6,596 bases of DNA, from contig DXOJ01000278.1 of assembly GCA_019412865.1 (NCBI GenBank), positions 1-6,596 of the forward strand, given 5' to 3'. The notes beneath the pieces were generated by a model. That model had not been told where the DNA came from and ran no database searches. It saw only the letters and a program-made list of their open reading frames with translations. A program made the translations under genes and the position numbers. How positions within the stretch are numbered: the stretch's first letter is position 1; every line of letters begins with the position of its first letter. This document shows positions 1-6,596 of the stretch, in pieces. The stretch comes from Bacteroides sp. (lineage in GTDB: Bacteria > Bacteroidota > Bacteroidia > Bacteroidales > Bacteroidaceae).

Positions 1-664
1 AAAAGTATTTCATGCCAATCTCGAATTGGTAAAGCATGGATTAGTCATCTTTACCTGGGGAAATGTTTCTGCCATTGACCGTGAAAGCGGATTGGTAGTA
101 ATCAAACCCAGTGGTGTAAGTTATGATGACATGAAAGCCGAAGATATGGTAGTAGTGGATCTGGATGGCAAGGTCGTTGAAGGACGGCTGAAGCCATCTT
201 CAGACACCCCTACTCACGTAGTGCTTTACAAAGCATTTCCGGAAATCGGAGGAGTGGTACATACACACTCTACCTATGCAACAGCATGGGCACAAGCCGG
301 ATGTGACATTCCGAATATCGGAACCACTCATGCAGATTACTTCCATGATGCCATTCCCTGCACAGCGGATATGACGGAAGCGGAAGTGAAAGGTGCTTAC
401 GAGCTGGAAACCGGTAATGTAATAGTGAAACGTTTTGAAGGCTTGAACCCTGTACATACACCGGGAGTATTGGTGAAAAATCATGGTCCTTTCTCTTGGG
501 GAAAAGACGCATACGACGCCGTACACAATGCTGTGGTTATGGAACAGGTAGCTAAAATGGCAAGTATCGCTTATGCGGTAAATCCCAATTTAACAATGAA
601 TCCGCTGCTGATAGAAAAACATTTCAGCCGCAAGCATGGTCCGAATGCTTATTATGGACAATAA
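1..664 (+). CDS. araD: L-ribulose-5-phosphate 4-epimerase (5'-partial)
   Basis: Zinc-dependent class II aldolase/epimerase-fold enzyme that converts L-ribulose-5-phosphate to D-xylulose-5-phosphate in the cytosol, the last step of the bacterial arabinose pathway. The open frame runs to the left edge (first whole codon at base 2), giving 220 visible residues. Against E. coli AraD (231 aa, from memory) only about seven N-terminal residues are missing. The TTG at 26 is not the start, because conserved sequence ([12 protein letters not shown]) precedes and spans it. Visible motifs, numbered from base 2, are the TWGN and IKPSG substrate loop, KPSSDTPTH with the phosphate-binding Ser pair, zinc ligands HTH at 87 and 89 and His161 (NHGPF), the catalytic Asp112 in THADYF, and the terminal Tyr218 in YYGQ. 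All expected catalytic residues are present. The gene sits 41 bp upstream of araA. Fuculose- or rhamnulose-phosphate aldolases share the fold, but the THADYF and YYGQ signatures and the ara context favour AraD. Confidence 0.96.
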   Translation, partial: KVFHANLELVKHGLVIFTWGNVSAIDRESGLVVIKPSGVSYDDMKAEDMVVVDLDGKVVEGRLKPSSDTPTHVVLYKAFPEIGGVVHTHSTYATAWAQAGCDIPNIGTTHADYFHDAIPCTADMTEAEVKGAYELETGNVIVKRFEGLNPVHTPGVLVKNHGPFSWGKDAYDAVHNAVVMEQVAKMASIAYAVNPNLTMNPLLIEKHFSRKHGPNAYYGQ

Positions 665-665
665 T

Positions 666-693
666 CAATTAAAAAGTAACAATTAAAAATTAA
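666..693 (+). repeat. 14-bp AT-rich tandem duplication in the araD-araA spacer
   Basis: Two adjacent copies, CAATTAAAAAGTAA (666-679) and CAATTAAAAATTAA (680-693), match at 13 of 14 positions and fill most of the 41-bp gap between araD and araA. No Shine-Dalgarno sequence is visible before the araA ATG at 706. AT-rich, unstructured leaders are usual for well-translated Bacteroides genes, so the repeat may simply keep the ribosome-binding region open. Any regulatory role is inference. Confidence 0.6.
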
Positions 694-705
694 AGCAATA
701 ACATT

Positions 706-2232
706 ATGAACGCATTTAATCAATATGAAGTATGGTTCGTAACAGGAGCACAGCTTTTGTACGGAGGTGACGCAGTAATCGCAGTAGACGCACACTCTAA
801 TGAAATGGTTAACGGATTGAACGAATCCGGTAAACTTCCTGTAAAGGTGGTATACAAAGGAACAGCTAATTCTTCTAAAGAAGTGGAAGCTGTTTTCAAA
901 GCAGCCAATAATGACGAAAAGTGTGTCGGTGTTATCACTTGGATGCATACGTTCTCTCCTGCTAAAATGTGGATTCACGGCTTGCAACAGTTGAAGAAGC
1001 CTTTGTTGCACCTGCATACTCAATTCAACAAGGAAATTCCTTGGGATACAATGGACATGGATTTCATGAACCTGAACCAGTCTGCTCACGGTGACCGCGA
1101 ATTCGGACATATCTGCACCCGTATGCGTATCCGTCGTAAAGTAGTGGTAGGTTACTGGAAAGAGGAAGAGACTTTGCATAAGATTGCCGTTTGGATGCGT
1201 GTTTGTGCCGGTTGGGCAGATTCACAGGATATGCTGATTATCCGTTTCGGCGATCAGATGAACAACGTAGCTGTAACCGATGGTGATAAAGTGGAAGCTG
1301 AACAACGTATGGGTTACCACGTAGATTACTGTCCGGTAAGCGAATTGATGGAATATCACAAGGATATCAAAAATGAAGAGGTAGATGCATTGGTAGCTAC
1401 TTACTTCAAGGAATACGATCACGATGCTTCTCTGGAAGATAAATCAACTGAAGCTTACCAGAAAGTATGGAATGCTGCCAAGGCTGAACTGGCTATACGC
1501 GCTATCCTGAAAGCAAAAGGTGCCAAAGGATTTACTACCAACTTCGACGATTTGGGCGACATTGAGTACAATGGTTTCGATCAAATCCCGGGTCTTGCTT
1601 CACAACGTCTGATGGCGGAAGGTTATGGATTCGGTGCTGAAGGTGACTGGAAATCGGCTGCTCTGTACCGTACTGTATGGGTGATGAATCAAGGTCTCCC
1701 TAAAGGCTGTTCATTCCTGGAAGATTACACACTGAACTTCGATGGTGCAAACAGCTCTATCCTTCAGTCACACATGTTGGAAATCTGTCCGCTTATCGCA
1801 GCCAACAAACCTCGCCTGGAAGTACATTTCCTCGGTATAGGTATCCGCAAGAGTCAGACTGCACGTCTGGTCTTCACTTCAAAAGTAGGTACAGGCTGCA
1901 CTGCTACTGTTGTAGATATGGGTAACCGTTTCCGTCTGATCGTGAACGACGTAGAATGTATCGAGCCGAAACCGCTGCCTAAGTTGCCGGTTGCTTCTGC
2001 TCTCTGGATTCCGATGCCAAACCTTGAAGTAGGTGCAGGTGCATGGATTCTGGCTGGTGGAACTCACCACTCTTGCTTCTCTTACGACCTGACAGCAGAA
2101 TATTGGGAAGATTATGCTGAAATCGCAGGTATCGAAATGGTACATATCAACAAGGATACTACGATCAGCTGCTTCAAGAAAGAATTGCGCATGAACGAAG
2201 TTTATTACATGTTGAATAAAGCACTTTGCTAA
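706..2232 (+). CDS. araA: L-arabinose isomerase
   Basis: Cytosolic, Mn-dependent ketol-isomerase that converts L-arabinose to L-ribulose, the first catabolic step. The 508-residue product is close to the usual family length of about 500. Family landmarks run end to end: EVWFVTGAQLLYG at the N-terminus, WMHTFSPAKMWI (79-90), LHLHTQFN, GLASQRLMAEGYGF, LPKLPVASALW and ILAGGTHHS. The four metal/catalytic positions, by alignment from memory to E. coli Glu306, Glu333, His350 and His450, are Glu312 (AEGDW), Glu339 (FLEDYT), His356 (QSHML) and His454 or His455. All are intact. The ATG at 706 is chosen because family homology begins within eight residues of it. All 17 arginines use CGT or CGC, a biased pattern expected of a highly expressed gene and unlike the exported hydrolase downstream. 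The gene lies between araD (41 bp) and the kinase (22 bp), which implies co-transcription. Confidence 0.98.
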   Translation: MNAFNQYEVWFVTGAQLLYGGDAVIAVDAHSNEMVNGLNESGKLPVKVVYKGTANSSKEVEAVFKAANNDEKCVGVITWMHTFSPAKMWIHGLQQLKKPLLHLHTQFNKEIPWDTMDMDFMNLNQSAHGDREFGHICTRMRIRRKVVVGYWKEEETLHKIAVWMRVCAGWADSQDMLIIRFGDQMNNVAVTDGDKVEAEQRMGYHVDYCPVSELMEYHKDIKNEEVDALVATYFKEYDHDASLEDKSTEAYQKVWNAAKAELAIRAILKAKGAKGFTTNFDDLGDIEYNGFDQIPGLASQRLMAEGYGFGAEGDWKSAALYRTVWVMNQGLPKGCSFLEDYTLNFDGANSSILQSHMLEICPLIAANKPRLEVHFLGIGIRKSQTARLVFTSKVGTGCTATVVDMGNRFRLIVNDVECIEPKPLPKLPVASALWIPMPNLEVGAGAWILAGGTHHSCFSYDLTAEYWEDYAEIAGIEMVHINKDTTISCFKKELRMNEVYYMLNKALC

Positions 2233-2254
2233 ACCTTAAAATATTGATTTCAAC

Positions 2255-3850
2255 ATGAAATTAGATGCAAAATCAACCATCGAGGCAGGTAAAGCAATTC
2301 TTGGTATAGAACTCGGTTCTACACGAATAAAAGCTGTCTTGATCGACCAGGAAAACAAGCCTATTGCTCAAGGTAGCCACACTTGGGAAAACCAGTTAGT
2401 TGACGGACTTTGGACGTATAGCATTGAAGCCATCTGGTCAGGGCTGCAAGATTGCTATGCTGATCTTCGTACGAACGTAAAGAATGCATACGGCATAGAG
2501 ATCGAGACTCTGGCTGCCATCGGTGTCAGCGCTATGATGCATGGTTATATGCCATTCAACAAAAAAGAAGAAATCCTCGTGCCTTTCCGCACTTGGAGGA
2601 ACACTAATACAGGTCGCGCAGCGGCTGCTTTATCCGAACTATTTGTCTATAATATCCCTCTGCGTTGGAGCATTTCCCACTTGTATCAGGCTATTTTAGA
2701 TAACGAAGCACACGTTAATGAAATCGACTTCCTGACCACTCTGGCAGGTTACGTGCATTGGCAGATCACAGGCGAAAAGGTGTTGGGAATAGGCGATGCA
2801 TCAGGTATGCTTCCTATAGATCCAACTACTAACAACTATTCTGCTGAAATGGTGGCTAAGTTCGACAAGCTGATTGCTTCGAAAGAATATAGCTGGAAGC
2901 TACAGGATATTCTGCCTAAAGTATTGTCAGCTGGTGAAAATGCCGGTGTCCTCACTCCGGAAGGTAGTAAAAAGCTCGATGCATCGGGTCATTTGAAGGC
3001 AGGAATACCGGTTTGTCCGCCGGAAGGAGACGCAGGTACCGGAATGGTTGCGACTAACGCAGTCAAACAACGTACCGGAAATGTATCCGCAGGTACCTCT
3101 TCATTCTCAATGATTGTATTGGAGAAAGAACTGTCGAAGCCATACGAAATGATTGACATGGTGACAACTCCTGACGGAAGTCTGGTAGCCATGGTGCATT
3201 GCAACAACTGCACTTCTGATCTCAACGCATGGGTTAACTTGTTCAAGGAATACCAGGAGCTTCTGGGCATACCTGTAGATATGGATGAAATCTATAGTAA
3301 ACTCTACAATATTGCGCTCACTGGTGATACTGATTGTGGAGGTTTGCTTTCATACAATTATATTTCAGGCGAGCCTGTAACAGGACTTGCTGACGGAAGA
3401 CCTTTGTTTGTACGTTCGGCAAATGACAAGTTCAACCTGGCAAACTTTATGCGGACTCACTTGTATGCTTCGGTAGGAGTACTCAAGATTGGTAACGACA
3501 TCCTGTTCAACGAAGAAAAAATCAAAGTGGACAGAATTACTGGTCACGGAGGATTATTCAGAACAAAGGGAGTAGGCCAAAGAATACTTGCTGCAGCCAT
3601 CAACTCGCCTATTTCCGTGATGGAAACAGCCGGTGAAGGTGGTGCCTGGGGTATTGCCCTGTTAGGTTCTTACCTCGTGAACAATGAAAAGAAACAATCT
3701 CTTGCCGATTTTCTGGATGAAAGCGTATTTGTCGGTGACGCGGGTATCGAGGTATCACCTACGCCCGAAGATGTAGCCGGCTTCAATGCATACATCGAAA
3801 ATTACAAGGCAGGATTGCCTATCGAAGAGGCAGCAGTCAAATTTAAATAA
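2255..3850 (+). CDS. araB: FGGY-family carbohydrate kinase, probable L-ribulokinase
   Basis: ATP-dependent sugar kinase assigned to phosphorylate L-ribulose to L-ribulose-5-phosphate in the cytosol. The 531-residue product has the two-lobed FGGY layout. The N-terminal actin-like lobe starts with [17 protein letters not shown] (15-31), the phosphate-1 loop, followed by MMHGYMPF (94-101), PFRTWRN (110-116) and [10 protein letters not shown] (178-187). The second lobe starts near the catalytic base Asp259 in PEGDAGTGM and [10 protein letters not shown] (276-285), with the nucleotide-binding TGHGGLF (429-435) and [13 protein letters not shown] (458-470). Family membership is secure. The substrate is inferred mainly from position: it follows araA by 22 bp in the same direction, it is the only kinase in the window, and the pathway needs one. 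The sequence differs noticeably from E. coli AraB, and homologues are often annotated generically as xylulokinase or carbohydrate kinase, so D-xylulose is the main alternative substrate. The ATG at 2255 leaves a short lead of about 14 residues before the first beta strand. Confidence 0.88.
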   Translation: MKLDAKSTIEAGKAILGIELGSTRIKAVLIDQENKPIAQGSHTWENQLVDGLWTYSIEAIWSGLQDCYADLRTNVKNAYGIEIETLAAIGVSAMMHGYMPFNKKEEILVPFRTWRNTNTGRAAAALSELFVYNIPLRWSISHLYQAILDNEAHVNEIDFLTTLAGYVHWQITGEKVLGIGDASGMLPIDPTTNNYSAEMVAKFDKLIASKEYSWKLQDILPKVLSAGENAGVLTPEGSKKLDASGHLKAGIPVCPPEGDAGTGMVATNAVKQRTGNVSAGTSSFSMIVLEKELSKPYEMIDMVTTPDGSLVAMVHCNNCTSDLNAWVNLFKEYQELLGIPVDMDEIYSKLYNIALTGDTDCGGLLSYNYISGEPVTGLADGRPLFVRSANDKFNLANFMRTHLYASVGVLKIGNDILFNEEKIKVDRITGHGGLFRTKGVGQRILAAAINSPISVMETAGEGGAWGIALLGSYLVNNEKKQSLADFLDESVFVGDAGIEVSPTPEDVAGFNAYIENYKAGLPIEEAAVKFK

Positions 3851-3857
3851 TTGACAG

Positions 3858-3892
3858 TCGGCAATCCATTGTTGTTCATCAGAGATTGCCGA
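3858..3892 (+). terminator. Perfect 9-bp inverted repeat 8 bases after araB; possible processing or weak terminator hairpin
   Basis: TCGGCAATC (3858-3866) and GATTGCCGA (3884-3892) are exact reverse complements separated by a 17-base loop, starting 8 bases after the araB stop. The stem could form in the transcript and mark the 3' end of the araDAB message or protect it from 3' exonucleases. A U-tract does not follow (the next bases are TAAATCGCTG), so it is not a classical intrinsic terminator, and read-through into the hydrolase genes is likely. Binding of a dimeric protein to the palindrome is also possible. Confidence 0.45.
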
Positions 3893-3908
3893 TAAATCGC
3901 TGTTTATC
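3891..3908 (+). repeat. Small 6-bp hairpin overlapping the post-araB stem
   Basis: GATAAA (3891-3896) and TTTATC (3903-3908) are exact reverse complements around a 6-base loop. The left arm shares bases 3891-3892 with the end of the preceding 9-bp stem, so the two complete structures cannot both form. This stem is short and AT-rich and therefore weak. It is recorded because of the overlap, not as a demonstrated element. Confidence 0.3.
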
Positions 3909-3944
3909 AAGAGCCAATTCTAACTAAGTATTAACATTAATTAT

Positions 3945-3982
3945 CTCCACCCCTCTCCTCTTTTGGAGAGGGAGATGGGGAG
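3945..3982 (+). repeat. G/C-strong inverted repeat immediately upstream of the GH127/146 start codon
   Basis: CCCTCTCC (3951-3958) pairs perfectly with GGAGAGGG (3965-3972) across a 6-base loop (TCTTTT). An outer CTCC (3945-3948) can pair with GGAG (3979-3982) across an asymmetric internal loop. The pyrimidine arm and purine arm stand out sharply from the AT-rich spacer. The purine arm contains the only Shine-Dalgarno-like sequence near a start codon in the window: GGAG at 3979-3982 ends nine bases before the ATG at 3992, and the hairpin would occlude it. It could be a dispersed intergenic palindrome of the kind seen in Bacteroides genomes, an mRNA-stabilising stem, or a translational control element. 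The sequence does not decide between these. Confidence 0.55.
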
Positions 3983-3991
3983 ACTATTATC

Positions 3992-6394
3992 ATGAAAACC
4001 ACCTCGTTCATACTTGCACTTGTCCTGTCCACCTCACTGGCCAAAGCTCAAAACGCTCCACAGGTGTCTTACTTCCCTTTACAAAATGTGAAACTATTGG
4101 ATAGTCCGTTTCTGCAAGCTCAACAGACTGATCTACATTACATACTTGCATTAGACCCCGACCGTCTGCTCGCTCCTTTTCTCCGCGAAGCAGGGTTACA
4201 GCCTAAAGCCCCCAGCTACACCAATTGGGAAAATACCGGATTGGACGGACATATCGGCGGACATTATTTATCCGCACTTTCCATGATGTATGCCGCCACC
4301 GGAGATACCGCAGTCTATAATCGCCTCAACTACATGCTGAATGAGTTGAATCGGGCACAGCAAACTGTCGGCACAGGATTCATCGGAGGAACTCCGGGAA
4401 GCCTTCAACTTTGGAAAGATATAAAAGCAGGAAAGATCCGTGCCGGAGGTTTCGACCTTAACGGCAAATGGGTACCTTTATACAATATACATAAGACTTA
4501 CGCCGGATTGCGGGATGCATATATCTATGCAGGAAGCGACCTTGCACACCAAATGCTTATCGCTTTTACAGACTGGATGATTGATATCACTTCCGGCTTG
4601 AGTGACGAACAAATGCAGGATATGCTTCGTAGCGAACATGGCGGATTAAACGAAACGTTCGCTGACGTGGCCGAAATCACAGGCGACAAGAAGTATCTGG
4701 AACTGGCACGCCGCTTCTCTCACAACCTTATCCTCGACCCGCTTATCAAAGAGGAAGACAAATTGACGGGGATGCACGCCAACACACAGATTCCGAAAGT
4801 GATCGGCTACAAGCGAATAGCCGAACTTTCACAAGACGACAAGAATTGGAATCATGCTGCAGAATGGGATCATGCCGCCCGTTTTTTCTGGAACACGGTA
4901 GTCAATCACCGTTCCGTCTGCATCGGAGGAAATAGTGTTCGTGAACATTTCCATCCGTCGGATAACTTCACGTCCATGCTGAACGACGTTCAAGGACCGG
5001 AGACCTGTAATACTTACAACATGCTCCGTCTTACCAAAATGCTTTATCAGAATTCTCACAATCCGAATCAAACAAACGAACCTGATCCCAACTACGTAAA
5101 CTATTACGAACGTGCGCTTTACAATCATATCTTAGCGTCACAAGAGCCGGATAAAGGTGGATTTGTCTACTTCACTCCTATGCGTCCGGGACACTATCGT
5201 GTATACTCACAACCGGAAACATCCATGTGGTGCTGTGTAGGTTCAGGCTTGGAGAATCATACCAAATACGGCGAATTTATCTATGCGTATCGGAAAGATA
5301 CGCTGTATGTCAATCTCTTCATTCCTTCACAACTGACCTGGAAAGAGCAAGGCATTATTTTGACACAGGAAACCCGTTTCCCTGATGACGACAAGGTAAC
5401 TTTGCGAATAGATGAAGCGCCTAAGAAAAAACGTACTTTAATGATACGTATTCCGGAATGGGCGAACCAATCCAAAGGATATAGCGTCAGCATCAATGGA
5501 AAAAGAAAAATATTCGTTATGGCAAAAGGTAACCAGTATCTTCCCCTCTCCCGCAAATGGAAAAAAGGAGATGTCATTACTTTCCACTTGCCTATGAAAG
5601 TCAGCGTGGAACAAATTCCTGATAAGAAAGACTATTATGCTTTCTTATATGGCCCTATCGTTCTTGCAGCTTCCACAGGCACTGAACATCTTGATGGTTT
5701 ATATGCCGATGACAGCCGTGGCGGACATATCGCTCATGGCAAACAAATTCCTTTGCAAGAAGTCCCGATGCTGATAGGAAATCCTGATTCAATCTGCAAA
5801 TCTCTTCAGAAAGAACAGAATAGCCGGATTACTTTCAGCTATAACGGAGAGGTGTATCCTGCACAAGGCAAAGCATTGAAACTCGTTCCGTTCTTCCGCC
5901 TGCATAATTCCCGTTATGCCGTTTATTTCCGGCAGGCAAGCGAAGAGCAGTTTAAAGCGATTCAGGAAGAGATGGCAACGGCTGAACGAAAAGCAACGGA
6001 ATTGGCTAATCAAACCATTGACCTTATCTTCCCCGGCGAACAGCAGCCGGAATCCGACCATGGCATCCAGTATGAGCAGGCAGAAACAGGGACGAATAAA
6101 GACCGGCATTTCCGACGTGCCAAAGGTTGGTTCGGCTATCAGTTGAAAGTGAAAGAAGAAGCAAGCCGCCTCCTGATTACGGTACGGAAAGATGACCGCA
6201 ATAAAGTGGCTGTTCTTTTGAATAACGAAAAGTTGGCTGTTCATCCGACTATCAGTGAAGCGGATAAAGATGGCTTTATCACCCTTTCTTATGTCCTGCC
6301 TCAAAAACTGAATACAGGTAGCTGTCCAATACGTTTCATCCCTGACGGAACGGAATGGACACCTGCAATTTACGAAGTGCGTTTACTAAAATAA
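3992..6394 (+). CDS. Exported GH127/GH146-type beta-L-arabinofuranosidase
   Basis: Retaining glycoside hydrolase predicted to remove terminal beta-L-arabinofuranose from plant glycans in the periplasm. Residues 1-19 form a signal peptide with a short basic start, a hydrophobic core and an AKA cleavage site before Gln20. There is no lipobox Cys, so a soluble periplasmic protein is expected. The (alpha/alpha)6-barrel catalytic domain covers about residues 28-430 and begins with the typical NVKLLDSPFLQAQQ. These enzymes use a zinc-bound Cys nucleophile. By alignment from memory to the GH127 enzyme HypBA1 (Glu322, Glu338, Cys340, Cys417, Cys418), the counterparts here are Glu318 (REHF), Glu337 and Cys339 (GPETCN), and Cys414-Cys415 (WCCVGSGLEN). 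Beta-sandwich modules follow at about 430-550. C-terminal regions resembling DUF4986 (about 555-665) and DUF6805 (about 680-800, opening with PGEQQPESDH) complete the 800-residue chain. The architecture and CCVGSGLEN motif fit GH146 (B. thetaiotaomicron BT0349 type) better than bifidobacterial GH127. Arginine codons include CGG, CGA and AGA, unlike araA. Confidence 0.9.
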   Translation: MKTTSFILALVLSTSLAKAQNAPQVSYFPLQNVKLLDSPFLQAQQTDLHYILALDPDRLLAPFLREAGLQPKAPSYTNWENTGLDGHIGGHYLSALSMMYAATGDTAVYNRLNYMLNELNRAQQTVGTGFIGGTPGSLQLWKDIKAGKIRAGGFDLNGKWVPLYNIHKTYAGLRDAYIYAGSDLAHQMLIAFTDWMIDITSGLSDEQMQDMLRSEHGGLNETFADVAEITGDKKYLELARRFSHNLILDPLIKEEDKLTGMHANTQIPKVIGYKRIAELSQDDKNWNHAAEWDHAARFFWNTVVNHRSVCIGGNSVREHFHPSDNFTSMLNDVQGPETCNTYNMLRLTKMLYQNSHNPNQTNEPDPNYVNYYERALYNHILASQEPDKGGFVYFTPMRPGHYRVYSQPETSMWCCVGSGLENHTKYGEFIYAYRKDTLYVNLFIPSQLTWKEQGIILTQETRFPDDDKVTLRIDEAPKKKRTLMIRIPEWANQSKGYSVSINGKRKIFVMAKGNQYLPLSRKWKKGDVITFHLPMKVSVEQIPDKKDYYAFLYGPIVLAASTGTEHLDGLYADDSRGGHIAHGKQIPLQEVPMLIGNPDSICKSLQKEQNSRITFSYNGEVYPAQGKALKLVPFFRLHNSRYAVYFRQASEEQFKAIQEEMATAERKATELANQTIDLIFPGEQQPESDHGIQYEQAETGTNKDRHFRRAKGWFGYQLKVKEEASRLLITVRKDDRNKVAVLLNNEKLAVHPTISEADKDGFITLSYVLPQKLNTGSCPIRFIPDGTEWTPAIYEVRLLK

Positions 6395-6460
6395 ACGTTC
6401 AAAAAGAAATAACCATCATCAAAATCAAACATCTATATAATCATTAAACAAATACCATTT
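6395..6460 (+). other. AT-rich spacer between the two hydrolase genes
   Basis: The 66-bp gap has no convincing inverted repeat, no terminator-like stem with a U-tract, no Shine-Dalgarno sequence and no match to the Bacteroides -7 consensus TAnnTTTG. It is best read as an operon-internal spacer that serves as an unstructured leader for the downstream gene. Confidence 0.5.
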
Positions 6461-6596
6461 ATGAAAGCAAAACTATTAGTCAGCACGGCCTTTCTGGCAG
6501 CATCAGTATCTCTTTCCGCGCAAAAGAGTGCTACCATAACCGTACATGCCGACCAAGGCAAAGAAATTATCCCGAAGGAAATCTACGGTCAATTTG
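6461..6596 (+). CDS. Secreted GH51-like alpha-L-arabinofuranosidase, N-terminus only (3'-partial)
   Basis: Forty-five residues are visible before the right edge. Residues 1-20 are a signal peptide: basic KAK start, hydrophobic LLVSTAFLAASVSL core and a likely LSA cleavage site before Gln21. There is no lipobox Cys. The mature start, ITVHADQGKEIIPKEIYGQF, matches the first strand and the IYGxF segment that opens GH51 alpha-L-arabinofuranosidases, where it normally continues into AEHLG. The catalytic Glu residues lie outside the window, so the assignment rests on this short N-terminal similarity plus the neighbouring arabinose genes. If correct, the enzyme removes alpha-linked L-arabinofuranose from arabinan or arabinoxylan in the periplasm, complementing the beta-specific enzyme upstream. 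Other arabinofuranosidase families cannot be excluded from 45 residues. Confidence 0.78.
   Translation, partial: MKAKLLVSTAFLAASVSLSAQKSATITVHADQGKEIIPKEIYGQF

Noticed and set aside
26..28. TTG as a possible start codon for araD
   Set aside because: The same frame continues upstream to the window edge with residues matching the AraD N-terminus, so the true start lies outside the window.
652..1179. 175-codon open frame on the minus strand opposite the start of araA
   Set aside because: It is antisense to strongly conserved AraA sequence, its translation is Phe/His/Cys/Tyr-rich with no recognisable domain, and it is best explained as a shadow of araA codon bias.
3930..3941. ATTAA-CA-TTAAT palindrome as a candidate operator
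   Set aside because: Such 5+2+5 AT-only palindromes are expected often in AT-rich spacers, and I cannot match it with confidence to a known regulator site.
3851..3991. Search for an internal promoter before the hydrolase gene
   Set aside because: No TAnnTTTG -7 element with an upstream TTTG-type -33 box was found. A promoter cannot be excluded but is not supported.
5789..6304. 171-codon open frame on the minus strand inside the hydrolase gene
   Set aside because: It lies opposite the conserved C-terminal modules and has no recognisable motif. It is a shadow frame.
1..6596. CRISPR arrays, tRNA or rRNA genes, insertion sequences, toxin-antitoxin or defence modules
   Set aside because: No regularly spaced repeats, cloverleaf-like segments, transposase frames or terminal inverted repeats were seen. 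The window is filled by five arabinose-related genes.

Overview
The window is a stretch of an L-arabinose utilisation locus from a gut Bacteroidota, most likely Bacteroides. The evidence is the gene content, the AT-rich spacers with almost no Shine-Dalgarno sequences, and protein sequences that read like those of B. thetaiotaomicron and close relatives. In B. thetaiotaomicron, from memory, the corresponding genes lie near BT0348-BT0353. The exact species cannot be fixed from the sequence alone. All five genes are on the + strand, and every intergenic gap is 141 bp or shorter.

Region 1 (1-3850) is the cytosolic catabolic block araD-araA-araB. It holds the 3' part of L-ribulose-5-phosphate 4-epimerase (cut by the left window edge), a complete L-arabinose isomerase, and a complete FGGY-family kinase that is the natural L-ribulokinase. 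Together they convert L-arabinose to L-ribulose, then L-ribulose-5-phosphate, then D-xylulose-5-phosphate for the pentose phosphate pathway. The spacers are 41 and 22 bp, so the block is almost certainly one transcript.

Region 2 (3851-3991) is the only sizeable spacer and the most structured non-coding DNA here. It carries a perfect 9-bp inverted repeat just after araB, a small overlapping hairpin, and a G/C-strong 8-bp hairpin just upstream of the next start codon. A six-codon mini-ORF has its stop codon overlapping that start codon.

Region 3 (3992-6596) encodes exported glycoside hydrolases. The first is a complete 800-residue GH127/GH146-type beta-L-arabinofuranosidase with a signal peptide and the Glu/Cys/Cys/Cys active-site set. 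The second is the first 45 residues of a secreted protein that looks like a GH51 alpha-L-arabinofuranosidase (cut by the right edge). These would release L-arabinose from pectic or arabinogalactan side chains in the periplasm and supply substrate to the araDAB products.

There is no regulator, transporter, RNA gene, mobile element, CRISPR array or defence system in the window. The protein-coding content belongs to known families; the points worth a second look are the structured spacer and a few details of enzyme assignment.
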